Below are positions 1 to 5,622 of a DNA stretch of 6,320 nucleotides, piece by piece. The notes beneath the pieces were generated by a model, which did no database searches, was not told the DNA's origin, and saw only the letters and a program-made list of their open reading frames with translations. Position 1 is the stretch's first letter. Every line of letters starts with the position of its first letter. Where the stretch lies: the NCBI GenBank assembly GCA_937957815.1, contig CALFXN010000223.1:1-6320 (forward strand), given 5' to 3'. This DNA comes from an uncultured Synergistales bacterium. GTDB taxonomy: Bacteria; Synergistota; Synergistia; Synergistales; Aminobacteriaceae. The position numbers and the translations under genes are program-made.

Positions 1-100
1 GCCAGACGAAATCCGTCTCCGTTCCGAGAACGAGGCGGATCGCGTGTCCGACGTCCCGGTCGCAATTGCTTCCGGGGAAGACGATGACGGTCGCTCTCAT
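1..100 (-). CDS. purQ: Phosphoribosylformylglycinamidine synthase subunit PurQ, N-terminal fragment
   Basis: PurQ is the glutaminase subunit of the split FGAM synthetase. It hydrolyses glutamine and passes ammonia to PurL in step 4 of purine synthesis, with PurS bridging the two. Only the first 33 codons are in the window; the gene continues off the left edge. The protein begins [20 protein letters not shown], and the VIVxPGSNCD stretch (residues 5-14) is the conserved N-terminus of PurQ class I glutamine amidotransferases. The catalytic Cys-His-Glu triad lies outside the window and cannot be checked. The ATG overlaps the purS stop by one base (TGATG), so translation is probably coupled. A purine-rich AGAGGA lies 9 nt upstream, inside the end of purS. 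The identification is firm despite the short fragment, because the next two genes are purS and purC. Confidence 0.93.
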   Translation of the reverse strand, partial: MRATVIVFPGSNCDRDVGHAIRLVLGTETDFVW

Positions 101-360
101 CAGGCGTCGTCCTCTTCGCGCACGTCGACGGTGAATTCCTCAATGATCCCGTTGACGAGAAGATCGTCGCAGACCGTGCGGGCGGAACGCGTCGCGTCTT
201 CGAGCGACGGGGCCTCTATCCTGAGTCTGATGTATTTTCCGATCCTGACGTCGCGGACCTCCGCGTGTCCCGCATCGTGAAGGACGGCGCCGACGGCCTT
301 TCCCTGCGTATCGAGGACGCCTTCCTTGAGAAAGACGAGAACGCTGGCGTGATACAGCAT
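100..360 (-). CDS. purS: Phosphoribosylformylglycinamidine synthase subunit PurS
   Basis: PurS is the small dimeric subunit of the three-part FGAM synthetase (PurL/PurQ/PurS). It has no catalytic site of its own and is needed to assemble the complex and channel ammonia. The product is 86 residues, about the usual 80-85. Recognisable features are the N-terminal beta strand followed by [13 protein letters not shown] (residues 11-23) and [10 protein letters not shown] (around 35-44). Both are close to the Bacillus-type PurS signatures (LKESVLDPQG and VQDVRIGKY). The acidic C-terminal tail (EEDDA) looks family-typical but is not diagnostic. The ATG is preceded by AAAGGA at 8 nt, inside the end of purC. 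Only 3 bp separate it from the purC stop, and its own stop overlaps the purQ start. Separate purS and purQ argue that this organism uses the small-PurL system rather than the long single-chain enzyme. Confidence 0.95.
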   Translation of the reverse strand: MLYHASVLVFLKEGVLDTQGKAVGAVLHDAGHAEVRDVRIGKYIRLRIEAPSLEDATRSARTVCDDLLVNGIIEEFTVDVREEDDA

Positions 361-363
361 GGC

Positions 364-1080
364 TCAGATCCTTTGTCCGGAAATCCGCGCCCAGATCTCG
401 CGGTATGCTCCGAGAACGTCGCCGAGATCCTTCCGGAAGCGGTCCTTGTCGAGTTTCATTTTCGTCTCCTTGTCCCAGAAACGGCATGTGTCGGGAGAGA
501 TCTCATCGGAAAGGAGGAGTTTTCCCTCGGAGTCGATGCCGAATTCGAGCTTGAAATCGACGAGAACGATGTTCTTTTCGTCGAAGAATTTTCCGAGAAT
601 CCTGTCGATCGAGAGAGCGATCCCCTTGATCTCGTCGATCTGTTTCCGGTCCGCCCAGCCGAACAGTTCGGCATGGTCTTCGGTGATCAGGGGATCCCCG
701 AGTTCGTCGTTCTTCAGATAGAATTCGACGAGAGGACGGGGGAGCGTGATGCCTTCAGGAACGCCAAGGCGTTTGCAGAGCGTTCCGGTCGTGATGTTCC
801 GGACGACGACCTCCACCGGAAGGATCCGGACCTTTCTTACAAGCTGGTGTGTTTCGTCGATAGTCCGTATGAAGTGGTTCGGAATCCCTTCCTTTGCGAG
901 ATACGTGAAAAGCCACGCCGAAATTCTGTTGTTCAGTTCTCCTTTTCCTTCGATGGAATCCTTCTTCTGTGCGTTGAAAGCGGTCAGGGAGTTCTTGTAT
1001 TCCACGAGCATGATGCCGGGATTTTCGGTTGAGAACATCTTCTTGGCTTTGCCTTCGTACATAAGCTCTCTTTTATCCAC
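364..1080 (-). CDS. purC: Phosphoribosylaminoimidazole-succinocarboxamide synthase (SAICAR synthetase)
   Basis: PurC joins CAIR and L-aspartate using ATP to give SAICAR, a cytosolic step of IMP synthesis. The product is 238 residues, matching the usual bacterial length (237 in E. coli). Visible motifs are the ATP-site segment EGKAKKMF (9-16) and the first family signature ILPVEVVVRN (86-95), followed by TTGT where many members have GS. The second signature LVDFKLEFG (173-181), SDEISPD (191-197) and WDKET (202-206) follow, then DKDRFR (211-216). I chose the GTG at 1080 because a strong GGAGGTG lies 7 nt upstream and the N-terminus then aligns with homologues. The next in-frame ATG, six codons later, would cut into the first strand. 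It is the first gene of the purC-purS-purQ operon and is transcribed divergently from lepA. Confidence 0.96.
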   Translation of the reverse strand: MDKRELMYEGKAKKMFSTENPGIMLVEYKNSLTAFNAQKKDSIEGKGELNNRISAWLFTYLAKEGIPNHFIRTIDETHQLVRKVRILPVEVVVRNITTGTLCKRLGVPEGITLPRPLVEFYLKNDELGDPLITEDHAELFGWADRKQIDEIKGIALSIDRILGKFFDEKNIVLVDFKLEFGIDSEGKLLLSDEISPDTCRFWDKETKMKLDKDRFRKDLGDVLGAYREIWARISGQRI

Positions 1081-1087
1081 AGAATGA

Positions 1088-1094
1088 CACCTCC
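1088..1094 (-). promoter_or_regulatory. Ribosome binding site of purC
   Basis: On the minus strand this reads GGAGGTG, a near-perfect Shine-Dalgarno sequence. It lies 7 nt before the GTG at 1080. It decides in favour of the GTG over the ATG six codons downstream, which would sit too far from any such sequence. Confidence 0.85.
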
Positions 1095-1102
1095 GTCGGG
1101 CT

Positions 1103-1130
1103 ATATTACGAACATTATTATGATATAACG
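1103..1130 (+). repeat. Pair of near-identical 8-mers spaced 20 bp in the pur promoter (candidate operator)
   Basis: ATATTACG at 1103-1110 and ATATAACG at 1123-1130 agree at seven of eight positions and are offset by exactly 20 bp, about two turns of the helix. They flank the predicted -10 box of the pur promoter; one lies over the start point and the other in the -35/-10 spacer. The first also overlaps TATTACGAACATT (1104-1116), which agrees at 11 of 13 positions with the Bacillus PurR box consensus AWWWCCGAACWWT. A second inverted PurR box at the expected distance was not seen. That the site binds a regulator is an inference only. Confidence 0.3.
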
Positions 1131-1142
1131 CATGAAAGTCAA
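1114..1142 (-). promoter_or_regulatory. Putative promoter of the purC-purS-purQ operon
   Basis: On the minus strand TTGACT (1142-1137) is followed after exactly 17 bp by AATAAT (1119-1114). These match the sigma-70 -35 and -10 boxes at five of six positions each. The predicted start is near 1107, giving a short leader of about 27 nt that holds the purC Shine-Dalgarno sequence and little else. There is therefore no room for a purine riboswitch, and any control would have to act at the promoter DNA. The surrounding 40 bp are much more AT-rich than the genes on either side. This is seen by eye and not tested. Confidence 0.6.
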
Positions 1143-1166
1143 GATGCTTTCCAGTCTCTCTTTTCC

Positions 1167-1195
1167 TTTACAAAGAGACGGGTCCATGGTATGAA
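1167..1195 (+). promoter_or_regulatory. lepA: Putative promoter of the lepA-hemW operon
   Basis: TTTACA (1167-1172) is followed after 17 bp by TATGAA (1190-1195). A TG pair one base before the hexamer (1187-1188) makes an extended -10 element. The match is moderate: five of six at -35 and four of six at -10. The predicted start is near 1202, leaving a leader of about 70 nt before the lepA ATG. The rest of the leader shows no obvious riboswitch or terminator. A weak 7-bp inverted repeat (TCTCTTT/AAAGAGA) overlaps the -35 box, but it lacks a T-tract. Confidence 0.35.
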
Positions 1196-1270
1196 CTCTC
1201 TGCGTGAAATCGAAGGCCACGAAATGACACAGAACGGGGAACGGCTCTTGATCGGGAGGATACATCAGGG

Positions 1271-3082
1271 ATGGACACTGCACGTATACGGAACTTCTGC
1301 ATCATCGCCCATATCGACCACGGGAAGTCGACGCTTGCCGATCGCCTTCTAGAGCGAACGGGGACGATTGACAAGAGGGGCATGAAAAACCAGATTCTCG
1401 ACTCGATGGAGCTCGAACGGGAACGCGGCATTACGATCAAGCTCGTCCCGGTTCGCATGGACTATACGGCGAAAAACGGAGAGGCGTACGTCCTCAATCT
1501 CATCGACACGCCGGGGCATGTCGATTTCGGATATGAGGTTTCGCGTTCGCTTGCCTCGTGCGAGGGGGCCGTGCTCGTCGTCGATGCCTCGCAGGGTGTG
1601 GAGGCGCAGACGGTGGCCAACGCGTATATGGCCGTCGAGCAGGGGCTCGATATCCTTCCCGTCGTCAACAAGATCGACCTTCCTTCGGCGCACCCCGAAT
1701 CGGTCAAGAAAGAGATCGAGGACGCCATCGGCCTGGACGCGTCGGACGCCATTCTGGCGAGCGCCAAGGACGGGACGGGGATCGACGATATCCTCGAACG
1801 GATTGTGCGGTCGGTCCGTCCTCCGGAAGAGAAATCAGACGCACCGCTTCGGGCGCTGATCTTCGATTCGATCTACGACAACTACAGGGGCGTCATCTGT
1901 TACATCCGCGTCGTCGAGGGAGAGGTCCGGGCCGGGATGAGTATCCGGTTTATGGCTTCGGGGCGCGATTATCCCGTTGAGGAAATCGGCGTCTTCCGGC
2001 CTTCGTACGTTCCCGTCGATCGCCTCTCCTGTGGAGAAGTCGGGTATCTCATCGCAAATGTCAAGACTGTCGCGGAGGCTCACGTCGGAGATACGGTGAC
2101 CGATGCGCTCCGTCCCGCGCCCGAAGCTTTGCCTGGCTACCGACGCGTCAAGCCCGTCGTCTTCTGCGGTTTCTACCCGATCGAACGCGACGAGTACCCG
2201 GAACTCAGGGACGCACTCGAGAAACTGACGTTGAACGACGCCTCGATCACGTTCGTTCCCGAGACGTCCGTGGCGCTGGGATTCGGTTTCCGGTGCGGCT
2301 TCCTCGGCCTTTTGCATATGGATGTCTCCAAGGAACGTCTCCGTCGGGAGTTCGACGTCGAACTCGTCGCGACGTCCCCGAACGTCGTCTACGAAGTCGT
2401 GACGGCGAACGGAGATGTCATCGAGGCGAACAGGCCTTCCGACTTCCCCGAGCTGTCCGAAATCCGCGAGATCCGGGAGCCGATCATTCGACTGACGTGT
2501 TTCGTTCCGACAGAGTTCGTCGGAAAAGTCATGCAGTTCTGCCAGGACAAGCGGGGAACATTCATCTCAATGGACTATCTCTCGCCCGAAAGGGCGCGTC
2601 TCTTCTATGACCTTCCGCTTGCGGAATTCATCATCGACTTCCACGATAAAATGAAGTCGCTGACGCGCGGATACGCGTCGCTGGACTACGAGTATCGCGG
2701 CTTCCGCTCCGCCGATCTCGTTCGCGTGGATGTTCTCATCGGCGGAGAGGCGGCGGACGCTTTCTCCTTCATCTGCCACAGGGATGCTGCCTACCACAGG
2801 GGGCAGGCTGTCGTCCGCAAGCTCAAGGAGCTCATTCCGCAGCAATTGTTCGAGGTGCCGATCCAGGCATCCATCGGAAAGAGAATCATCGTCCGGCAGA
2901 ATATCAAAGCGCTGCGAAAGGACGTTCTCGCGAAGTGCTATGGCGGCGACATCTCACGAAAGCGAAAACTCCTCGAGAAACAGAAAGAGGGCAAAAAGCG
3001 GATGAAGCAGATCGGTAAGGTTTCAATCCCGCAGGAGGCGTTCCTCGCTTTCCTCAGGGTGGAAGAAGGGGAAGACGCATAG
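1271..3082 (+). CDS. lepA: Elongation factor 4 (LepA), ribosome-associated GTPase
   Basis: LepA/EF4 is a translational GTPase that binds the ribosome. It has been linked to back-translocation of stalled ribosomes and to 30S assembly. The product is 603 residues against 599 in E. coli and is complete. The GTPase motifs are all present: P-loop AHIDHGKST (13-21), RGIT (52-55), DTPGH with the catalytic His83 (79-83), NKID (133-136) and SAK (164-166). Domains II and III follow, with the conserved [12 protein letters not shown] segment, then the EF-G-domain-V-like part ([10 protein letters not shown] type, here [15 protein letters not shown]). The C-terminal LepA-specific domain starts at [20 protein letters not shown] (556-575). 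The ATG is preceded by GGGAGGA at 10 nt, slightly long but acceptable, and the N-terminus aligns with homologues. It is transcribed divergently from purC and followed closely by hemW, an adjacency common in many bacteria. The stop is TAG. Confidence 0.98.
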   Translation: MDTARIRNFCIIAHIDHGKSTLADRLLERTGTIDKRGMKNQILDSMELERERGITIKLVPVRMDYTAKNGEAYVLNLIDTPGHVDFGYEVSRSLASCEGAVLVVDASQGVEAQTVANAYMAVEQGLDILPVVNKIDLPSAHPESVKKEIEDAIGLDASDAILASAKDGTGIDDILERIVRSVRPPEEKSDAPLRALIFDSIYDNYRGVICYIRVVEGEVRAGMSIRFMASGRDYPVEEIGVFRPSYVPVDRLSCGEVGYLIANVKTVAEAHVGDTVTDALRPAPEALPGYRRVKPVVFCGFYPIERDEYPELRDALEKLTLNDASITFVPETSVALGFGFRCGFLGLLHMDVSKERLRREFDVELVATSPNVVYEVVTANGDVIEANRPSDFPELSEIREIREPIIRLTCFVPTEFVGKVMQFCQDKRGTFISMDYLSPERARLFYDLPLAEFIIDFHDKMKSLTRGYASLDYEYRGFRSADLVRVDVLIGGEAADAFSFICHRDAAYHRGQAVVRKLKELIPQQLFEVPIQASIGKRIIVRQNIKALRKDVLAKCYGGDISRKRKLLEKQKEGKKRMKQIGKVSIPQEAFLAFLRVEEGEDA

Positions 3083-3102
3083 ACGTCCGCGTTCCGTTGC
3101 CG

Positions 3103-4233
3103 ATGGAGCGGCTTGCCGCGGCAACGCCGCGTTCCCTGTACGTTCATCTGCCGTTTTGCGTGCGGAAGTGCCCCTACTGTGCCTTTTCGAGTTCCGTTCC
3201 TGAGACGGGAGAAATCGACCGGTATCTCGACGCGATGGATTGCGAGTGCCGTTTCTGGTCGGAGACCTTCTCCGGAAAGCATCGTTTCGACACTCTCTAC
3301 ATCGGCGGCGGAACGCCGACGATTCTCGACGTCCGACAATGGGAGCTCCTTTTCGGAATCCTCTGGCGATACTTCGATTTCGGAGCGTCTTTCGAGGCAA
3401 GCGTCGAGGCGAACCCCGGCAGTCTGGAATCCGGACATCTGGACCTCTGGAGAAAGAACGGCATAACGAGGGTCAGCATCGGGGTTCAGAGTGTCCATGA
3501 TCGTGAACTTTCCTGGCTTCGGAGACCTCATGGCGGAAGGGAAGCGATCGATGCCGTGGAAAGAACAGCCCAGGCCGGGTTCAGGTGCAGCGCCGATATC
3601 ATGTTCGGAATCGCAGGCCAGACGCTCCGTTCTTTCAGGGAGTCTCTCGACGGAGTTCTCGCTGCCGGAGCCGAACACATTTCTACATACCACCTGACGA
3701 TAGAGCCCGGAACGCCCTGGGGGACGACGCCTCCTGCGGATATGACCGACGGGTATCCGTTTTATCGCTTCGCACAGTGGTACCTTCCCCGCAAGATGAT
3801 GTTCCAGTACGAAATCGCGAGCTTTGCGCGAGATGGAGCTGAATGCAGCCATAATATGGCCTATTGGGACGAGACCGACGTCCTGGCGGTCGGAGCGAGC
3901 GCTTCGGGGCACCTTGCCGGCCTGAGGTATACGAACGTTTCCGAGGGAAGGGAGTATATCCGTCGGCTGGAGGCGGGAGAATCGCCGTCCGATTCGATCG
4001 AGGATCTCCCTCCGGAAGCGAAAGCCAGGGAAGCGGCGATTCTGGCGCTGAGGACGCGCCGTGGGATCGCGTTTGCTGAGTTTGGTGTACGTTTCGGAAC
4101 GAAATCTCTCGACCGGGTTTTGGGAATTCTCGATTCCTTTCCATCGTTTTTTTTCGTTCGCAACAGCGAGTATGTGGCGCTTTCCCCGCGCGGAATGCGG
4201 ATCGCCAACCGCATCTGGGAAGAGATTCTCTGA
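3103..4233 (+). CDS. hemW: Radical SAM heme chaperone HemW
   Basis: HemW is a radical-SAM-family protein that binds heme and a [4Fe-4S] cluster and delivers heme to target proteins. It is often mislabelled oxygen-independent coproporphyrinogen III oxidase. From the ATG at 3103 the product is 376 residues, typical for HemW. The cluster motif is CVRKCPYCAF (19-28). The position after the third Cys where HemN has a fourth Cys (CxxxCxxCxC) is Phe28 here, which marks HemW. Next come GGGTPT (68-73), EANPG, IGVQS, DIMFGIAGQT and STYHLTIEPGTPW. The HemW heme-binding motif HNxxYW is present as HNMAYW (250-255), just after Cys248. The C-terminal winged-helix-like region ends SPRGMRIANRIWEEIL. A TTG at 3097 is an alternative start two codons upstream. 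Neither start has a clear Shine-Dalgarno sequence, so it may depend on coupling to lepA, whose stop is about 20 bp upstream. A run of eight T lies at 4147-4154. Confidence 0.95.
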   Translation: MERLAAATPRSLYVHLPFCVRKCPYCAFSSSVPETGEIDRYLDAMDCECRFWSETFSGKHRFDTLYIGGGTPTILDVRQWELLFGILWRYFDFGASFEASVEANPGSLESGHLDLWRKNGITRVSIGVQSVHDRELSWLRRPHGGREAIDAVERTAQAGFRCSADIMFGIAGQTLRSFRESLDGVLAAGAEHISTYHLTIEPGTPWGTTPPADMTDGYPFYRFAQWYLPRKMMFQYEIASFARDGAECSHNMAYWDETDVLAVGASASGHLAGLRYTNVSEGREYIRRLEAGESPSDSIEDLPPEAKAREAAILALRTRRGIAFAEFGVRFGTKSLDRVLGILDSFPSFFFVRNSEYVALSPRGMRIANRIWEEIL

Positions 4234-4258
4234 GCCGGAACGATAACGGAGGGCTTCC

Positions 4259-4840
4259 ATGCAATATGGACTGATTCTCTTCGAAACGGACGAGGAAACG
4301 ATTTTTGAAAATCTGCTTCTGACTCTTTCTTCGTATCAGCCGTCTGCGACGAAGATCCCGGGGTATACGGTGAGCGTCGCCGACTCGCTGAAAGGCGCAC
4401 TCGACTACATCGGCGACGAAAAAAGCGCCGCCGGTCTTTTTACTGCCAGTCTGATCACTCGGGTGTATGCATCGTACGTATATGAACGCCCCGCCGTCCT
4501 GATCGCGGCGGATACGATGGAAGGCCGGGCGAGATGGATTACGGAGCGCTGGAGGTCAAAGACGGGGAGAAACTACAACGGAATGATCCTTTCGAGTTAC
4601 CCGAAGGGAATCGACTGGGATCTGATCGGGATCGCGACTCCAGGGTGGGTTCTCCTGTTCGACGAGGAGATGGATTACGCAGCGAAAGACATCATCGACG
4701 ATTCGTTGCGAGTCGCATACCTCCCGGGTGCACAGACCCTGACGGAACGACTCCAGCCCGATGTGCCGTCTCCGGACGCGCTTGTCATGCTTCTCGACGT
4801 GCTTCTCGACAGTCTTCCCTGGAAGACGGAACAATCCTGA
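4259..4840 (+). CDS. Conserved-looking hypothetical protein, 193 residues, unrecognised
   Basis: I do not recognise this family. The gene looks real: the ATG is preceded by GGAGGG at 5 nt, codon use matches lepA and hemW, and it starts 25 bp after hemW on the same strand. Its stop lies 2 bp from the convergent yedF stop. The protein is acidic, contains no cysteine and shows no signal peptide or clear membrane helix, so it is probably cytosolic. It opens with a strand-like YGLILFETDEETIFENLLLTL (residues 3-23), where the pattern of hydrophobic strand then acidic helix suggests an alpha/beta fold. A second hydrophobic stretch RPAVLIAADTMEGRARWITE (77-96) also reads as strand, loop and helix. 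Further hydrophobic strands are WDLIGIA (120-126) and GWVLLFDEE (129-137). The C-terminus is a leucine-rich helix (around 172-187). No catalytic motif is evident. Membership in the lepA-hemW operon and the nearby selenium genes does not define its role. Confidence 0.8.
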   Translation: MQYGLILFETDEETIFENLLLTLSSYQPSATKIPGYTVSVADSLKGALDYIGDEKSAAGLFTASLITRVYASYVYERPAVLIAADTMEGRARWITERWRSKTGRNYNGMILSSYPKGIDWDLIGIATPGWVLLFDEEMDYAAKDIIDDSLRVAYLPGAQTLTERLQPDVPSPDALVMLLDVLLDSLPWKTEQS

Positions 4841-4842
4841 AA

Positions 4843-5496
4843 TCAGAAGGACAGCGTTCGTTCCGAGCGAAGCAGCGTCGTCGTGATATCCTGAAACGAG
4901 ACGATATTCCCGACGCCGAGCACCTCTTCGATACCGAAATGCGTCACGCAATCTCTGTTCAGCAGCACCCGACACCCGCGTCGATTCAAGGCGGCGATTC
5001 CATCACAGGTTTTTGTACCTCTGACGGCGAGTTTGACGCCTTCGTTCATCAGGATGATCGTCTGGGGGATCGGCGTGGTGTGATTCAGCGACGCAAGGAA
5101 TGACATCGCGAGGTTCTCTCCGTGTTCCTCGTCGCTTCCGCCGATGGTTCTCCCGGACAAAAGTATCGTACATCCGCCGAACACCGGGTGTGCCTGAGGG
5201 GAAGCGATCTGCGGCGCCGGTGCTTTTTTCTGACGATTTGCGGGAGCGGTCTTGCGCGTGGATTTCACGGAGGGGGCTCCGGGAGCGGGAGGATACGCCT
5301 TCAGGACGACGGTTCCCTCATCGTCTTCGATGCTGACGTCGTACCCGTTTTCCTCGAGCGAAGTCCGAACCTTCGAAGCGACCATGGGATTGTCGAGAAG
5401 GACGGAAAAGGCATCCGCGTCAGCGGTCGAAATGGCACGGACGGACTCTATGGCTTTATCGGAGGATTTTCCGCGAAAATCGTATGCTTCTGTCAT
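4843..5496 (-). CDS. yedF: Selenium metabolism protein YedF (degenerate TusA-like domain plus DsrE-like domain)
   Basis: YedF-type proteins pair an N-terminal TusA/SirA-like domain with a C-terminal DsrE-like domain and occur in selenium-using bacteria; the reaction is not established. The product is 217 residues. Residues 4-66 are the TusA-like part (YDFRG at 5-9, then LLDNPMVASKVRTSLEENGY, ending in VVLKA). The expected DxRGLxCPxPV motif reads DFRGKSSDKAI, so the sulfur-carrying Cys is Ser12 and both prolines are gone. An Ala/Pro/Lys-rich linker covers about 67-103. The DsrE-like part (104-217) has the family pattern TILLSGRTIGGSDEEHGENL, then TIILMNEGVKLAV, GCRVLL, and GIEEVLGVGNIVSFQDI. 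The family's usual CGTC is reduced to NRDC with one Cys (Cys183). I chose the ATG at 5496: AGGTGATCC lies just upstream, and the longer TTG start at 5559 would lie inside the promoter. It is divergent from selA, which supports a selenium role. Confidence 0.87.
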   Translation of the reverse strand: MTEAYDFRGKSSDKAIESVRAISTADADAFSVLLDNPMVASKVRTSLEENGYDVSIEDDEGTVVLKAYPPAPGAPSVKSTRKTAPANRQKKAPAPQIASPQAHPVFGGCTILLSGRTIGGSDEEHGENLAMSFLASLNHTTPIPQTIILMNEGVKLAVRGTKTCDGIAALNRRGCRVLLNRDCVTHFGIEEVLGVGNIVSFQDITTTLLRSERTLSF

Positions 5497-5497
5497 C

Positions 5498-5506
5498 GGA
5501 TCACCT
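5498..5506 (-). promoter_or_regulatory. Ribosome binding site of yedF
   Basis: The minus strand reads AGGTGATCC, nine bases complementary to the typical 16S rRNA 3' end (GGATCACCTCCTT). It uses the distal part of the anti-Shine-Dalgarno, so the small apparent gap to the ATG at 5496 is compatible with normal spacing. It supports this start over the upstream in-frame TTG. Confidence 0.65.
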
Positions 5507-5554
5507 GAACAATTCTCCGCAAGGGAGAGATATATTCCATTTCCAAAACTAAGG

Positions 5555-5560
5555 TACAAT
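5555..5560 (+). promoter_or_regulatory. selA: Possible -10 box of selA overlapping the yedF -10
   Basis: TACAAT on the plus strand agrees with the -10 consensus at five of six positions. It overlaps the yedF TATAAT on the other strand by two bases. No good -35 hexamer lies 16-18 bp upstream, so this is tentative. If used, transcription would begin near 5567 and leave a leader of about 56 nt. Confidence 0.3.
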
Positions 5561-5567
5561 TATAGCA
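5559..5567 (-). promoter_or_regulatory. yedF: Putative extended -10 promoter of yedF
   Basis: On the minus strand TGCTATAAT is a perfect extended -10 element (TGn plus consensus TATAAT). The -35 region is poor: the best candidate is CTGTAA at 5586-5581 with a 16-bp spacer. This is common where an extended -10 is present. The predicted start is near 5552, giving a leader of about 55 nt before the yedF ATG. Confidence 0.6.
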
Positions 5568-5570
5568 TCG

Positions 5571-5590
5571 TTCCTTGCAGTTACAGGGAA
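5571..5590 (+). repeat. Inverted repeat in the selA leader / yedF -35 region
   Basis: TTCCTTG (5571-5577) and CAGGGAA (5584-5590) are inverted copies with six of seven Watson-Crick pairs and one T-G pair, around the 6-nt loop CAGTTA. As RNA it would form a small hairpin at the very start of a selA leader. As DNA it sits where the yedF -35 region would be. An 8-bp perfect palindrome AAACGTTT (5591-5598) directly follows. No T-tract follows, so it is not a standard terminator. Confidence 0.3.
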
Positions 5591-5607
5591 AAACGTTTCT
5601 TTCAAAA

Positions 5608-5614
5608 GGGAGGT
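5608..5614 (+). promoter_or_regulatory. Ribosome binding site of selA
   Basis: GGGAGGT lies 8 nt before the ATG at 5623 and 11 nt before the second in-frame ATG at 5626, favouring 5623. An out-of-frame ATG at 5616 begins only 1 nt after this sequence and reads five codons to a stop; it is too close to be used normally. Confidence 0.75.
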
Positions 5615-5622
5615 CATGAAAC

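Noticed and set aside
265..1032. 255-codon plus-strand frame opposite purC and purS
   Set aside because: Its composition is an antisense image of PurC, which has complete family signatures, and it lacks a convincing ribosome binding site.
1155..1178. Inverted repeat TCTCTTT/AAAGAGA as a terminator between purC and lepA
   Set aside because: The stem is short and AT-rich, no T-tract follows on either strand, and both genes point away from it.
1191..1351. Short plus-strand reading frame from an ATG at 1191 overlapping the start of lepA
   Set aside because: No Shine-Dalgarno sequence precedes it, it has no recognisable content, and most of it is the lepA leader and an alternative frame of the conserved GTPase domain.
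2938..4260. 440-codon open frame on the minus strand covering all of hemW
   Set aside because: It lies wholly antisense to a clearly conserved hemW, its translation is rich in Arg, Ser and Pro with no family resemblance, and such long shadows are expected opposite GC-rich genes.
4660..4845. Readthrough of the yedF TGA as selenocysteine, suggested by the selenium context
   Set aside because: The frame past the TGA stays open for about 60 codons, but it is antisense to a real gene and low-complexity, and YedF already ends where the family normally ends.
4838..4894. Readthrough of the TGA of the unknown gene as selenocysteine
   Set aside because: It would add only 17 codons before another TGA, in DNA that codes for yedF on the other strand, and no SECIS-like hairpin follows.
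5497..5559. Longer yedF start at TTG 5559
   Set aside because: It lies inside the extended -10 box and upstream of the predicted transcription start, and the added residues resemble nothing in the family.
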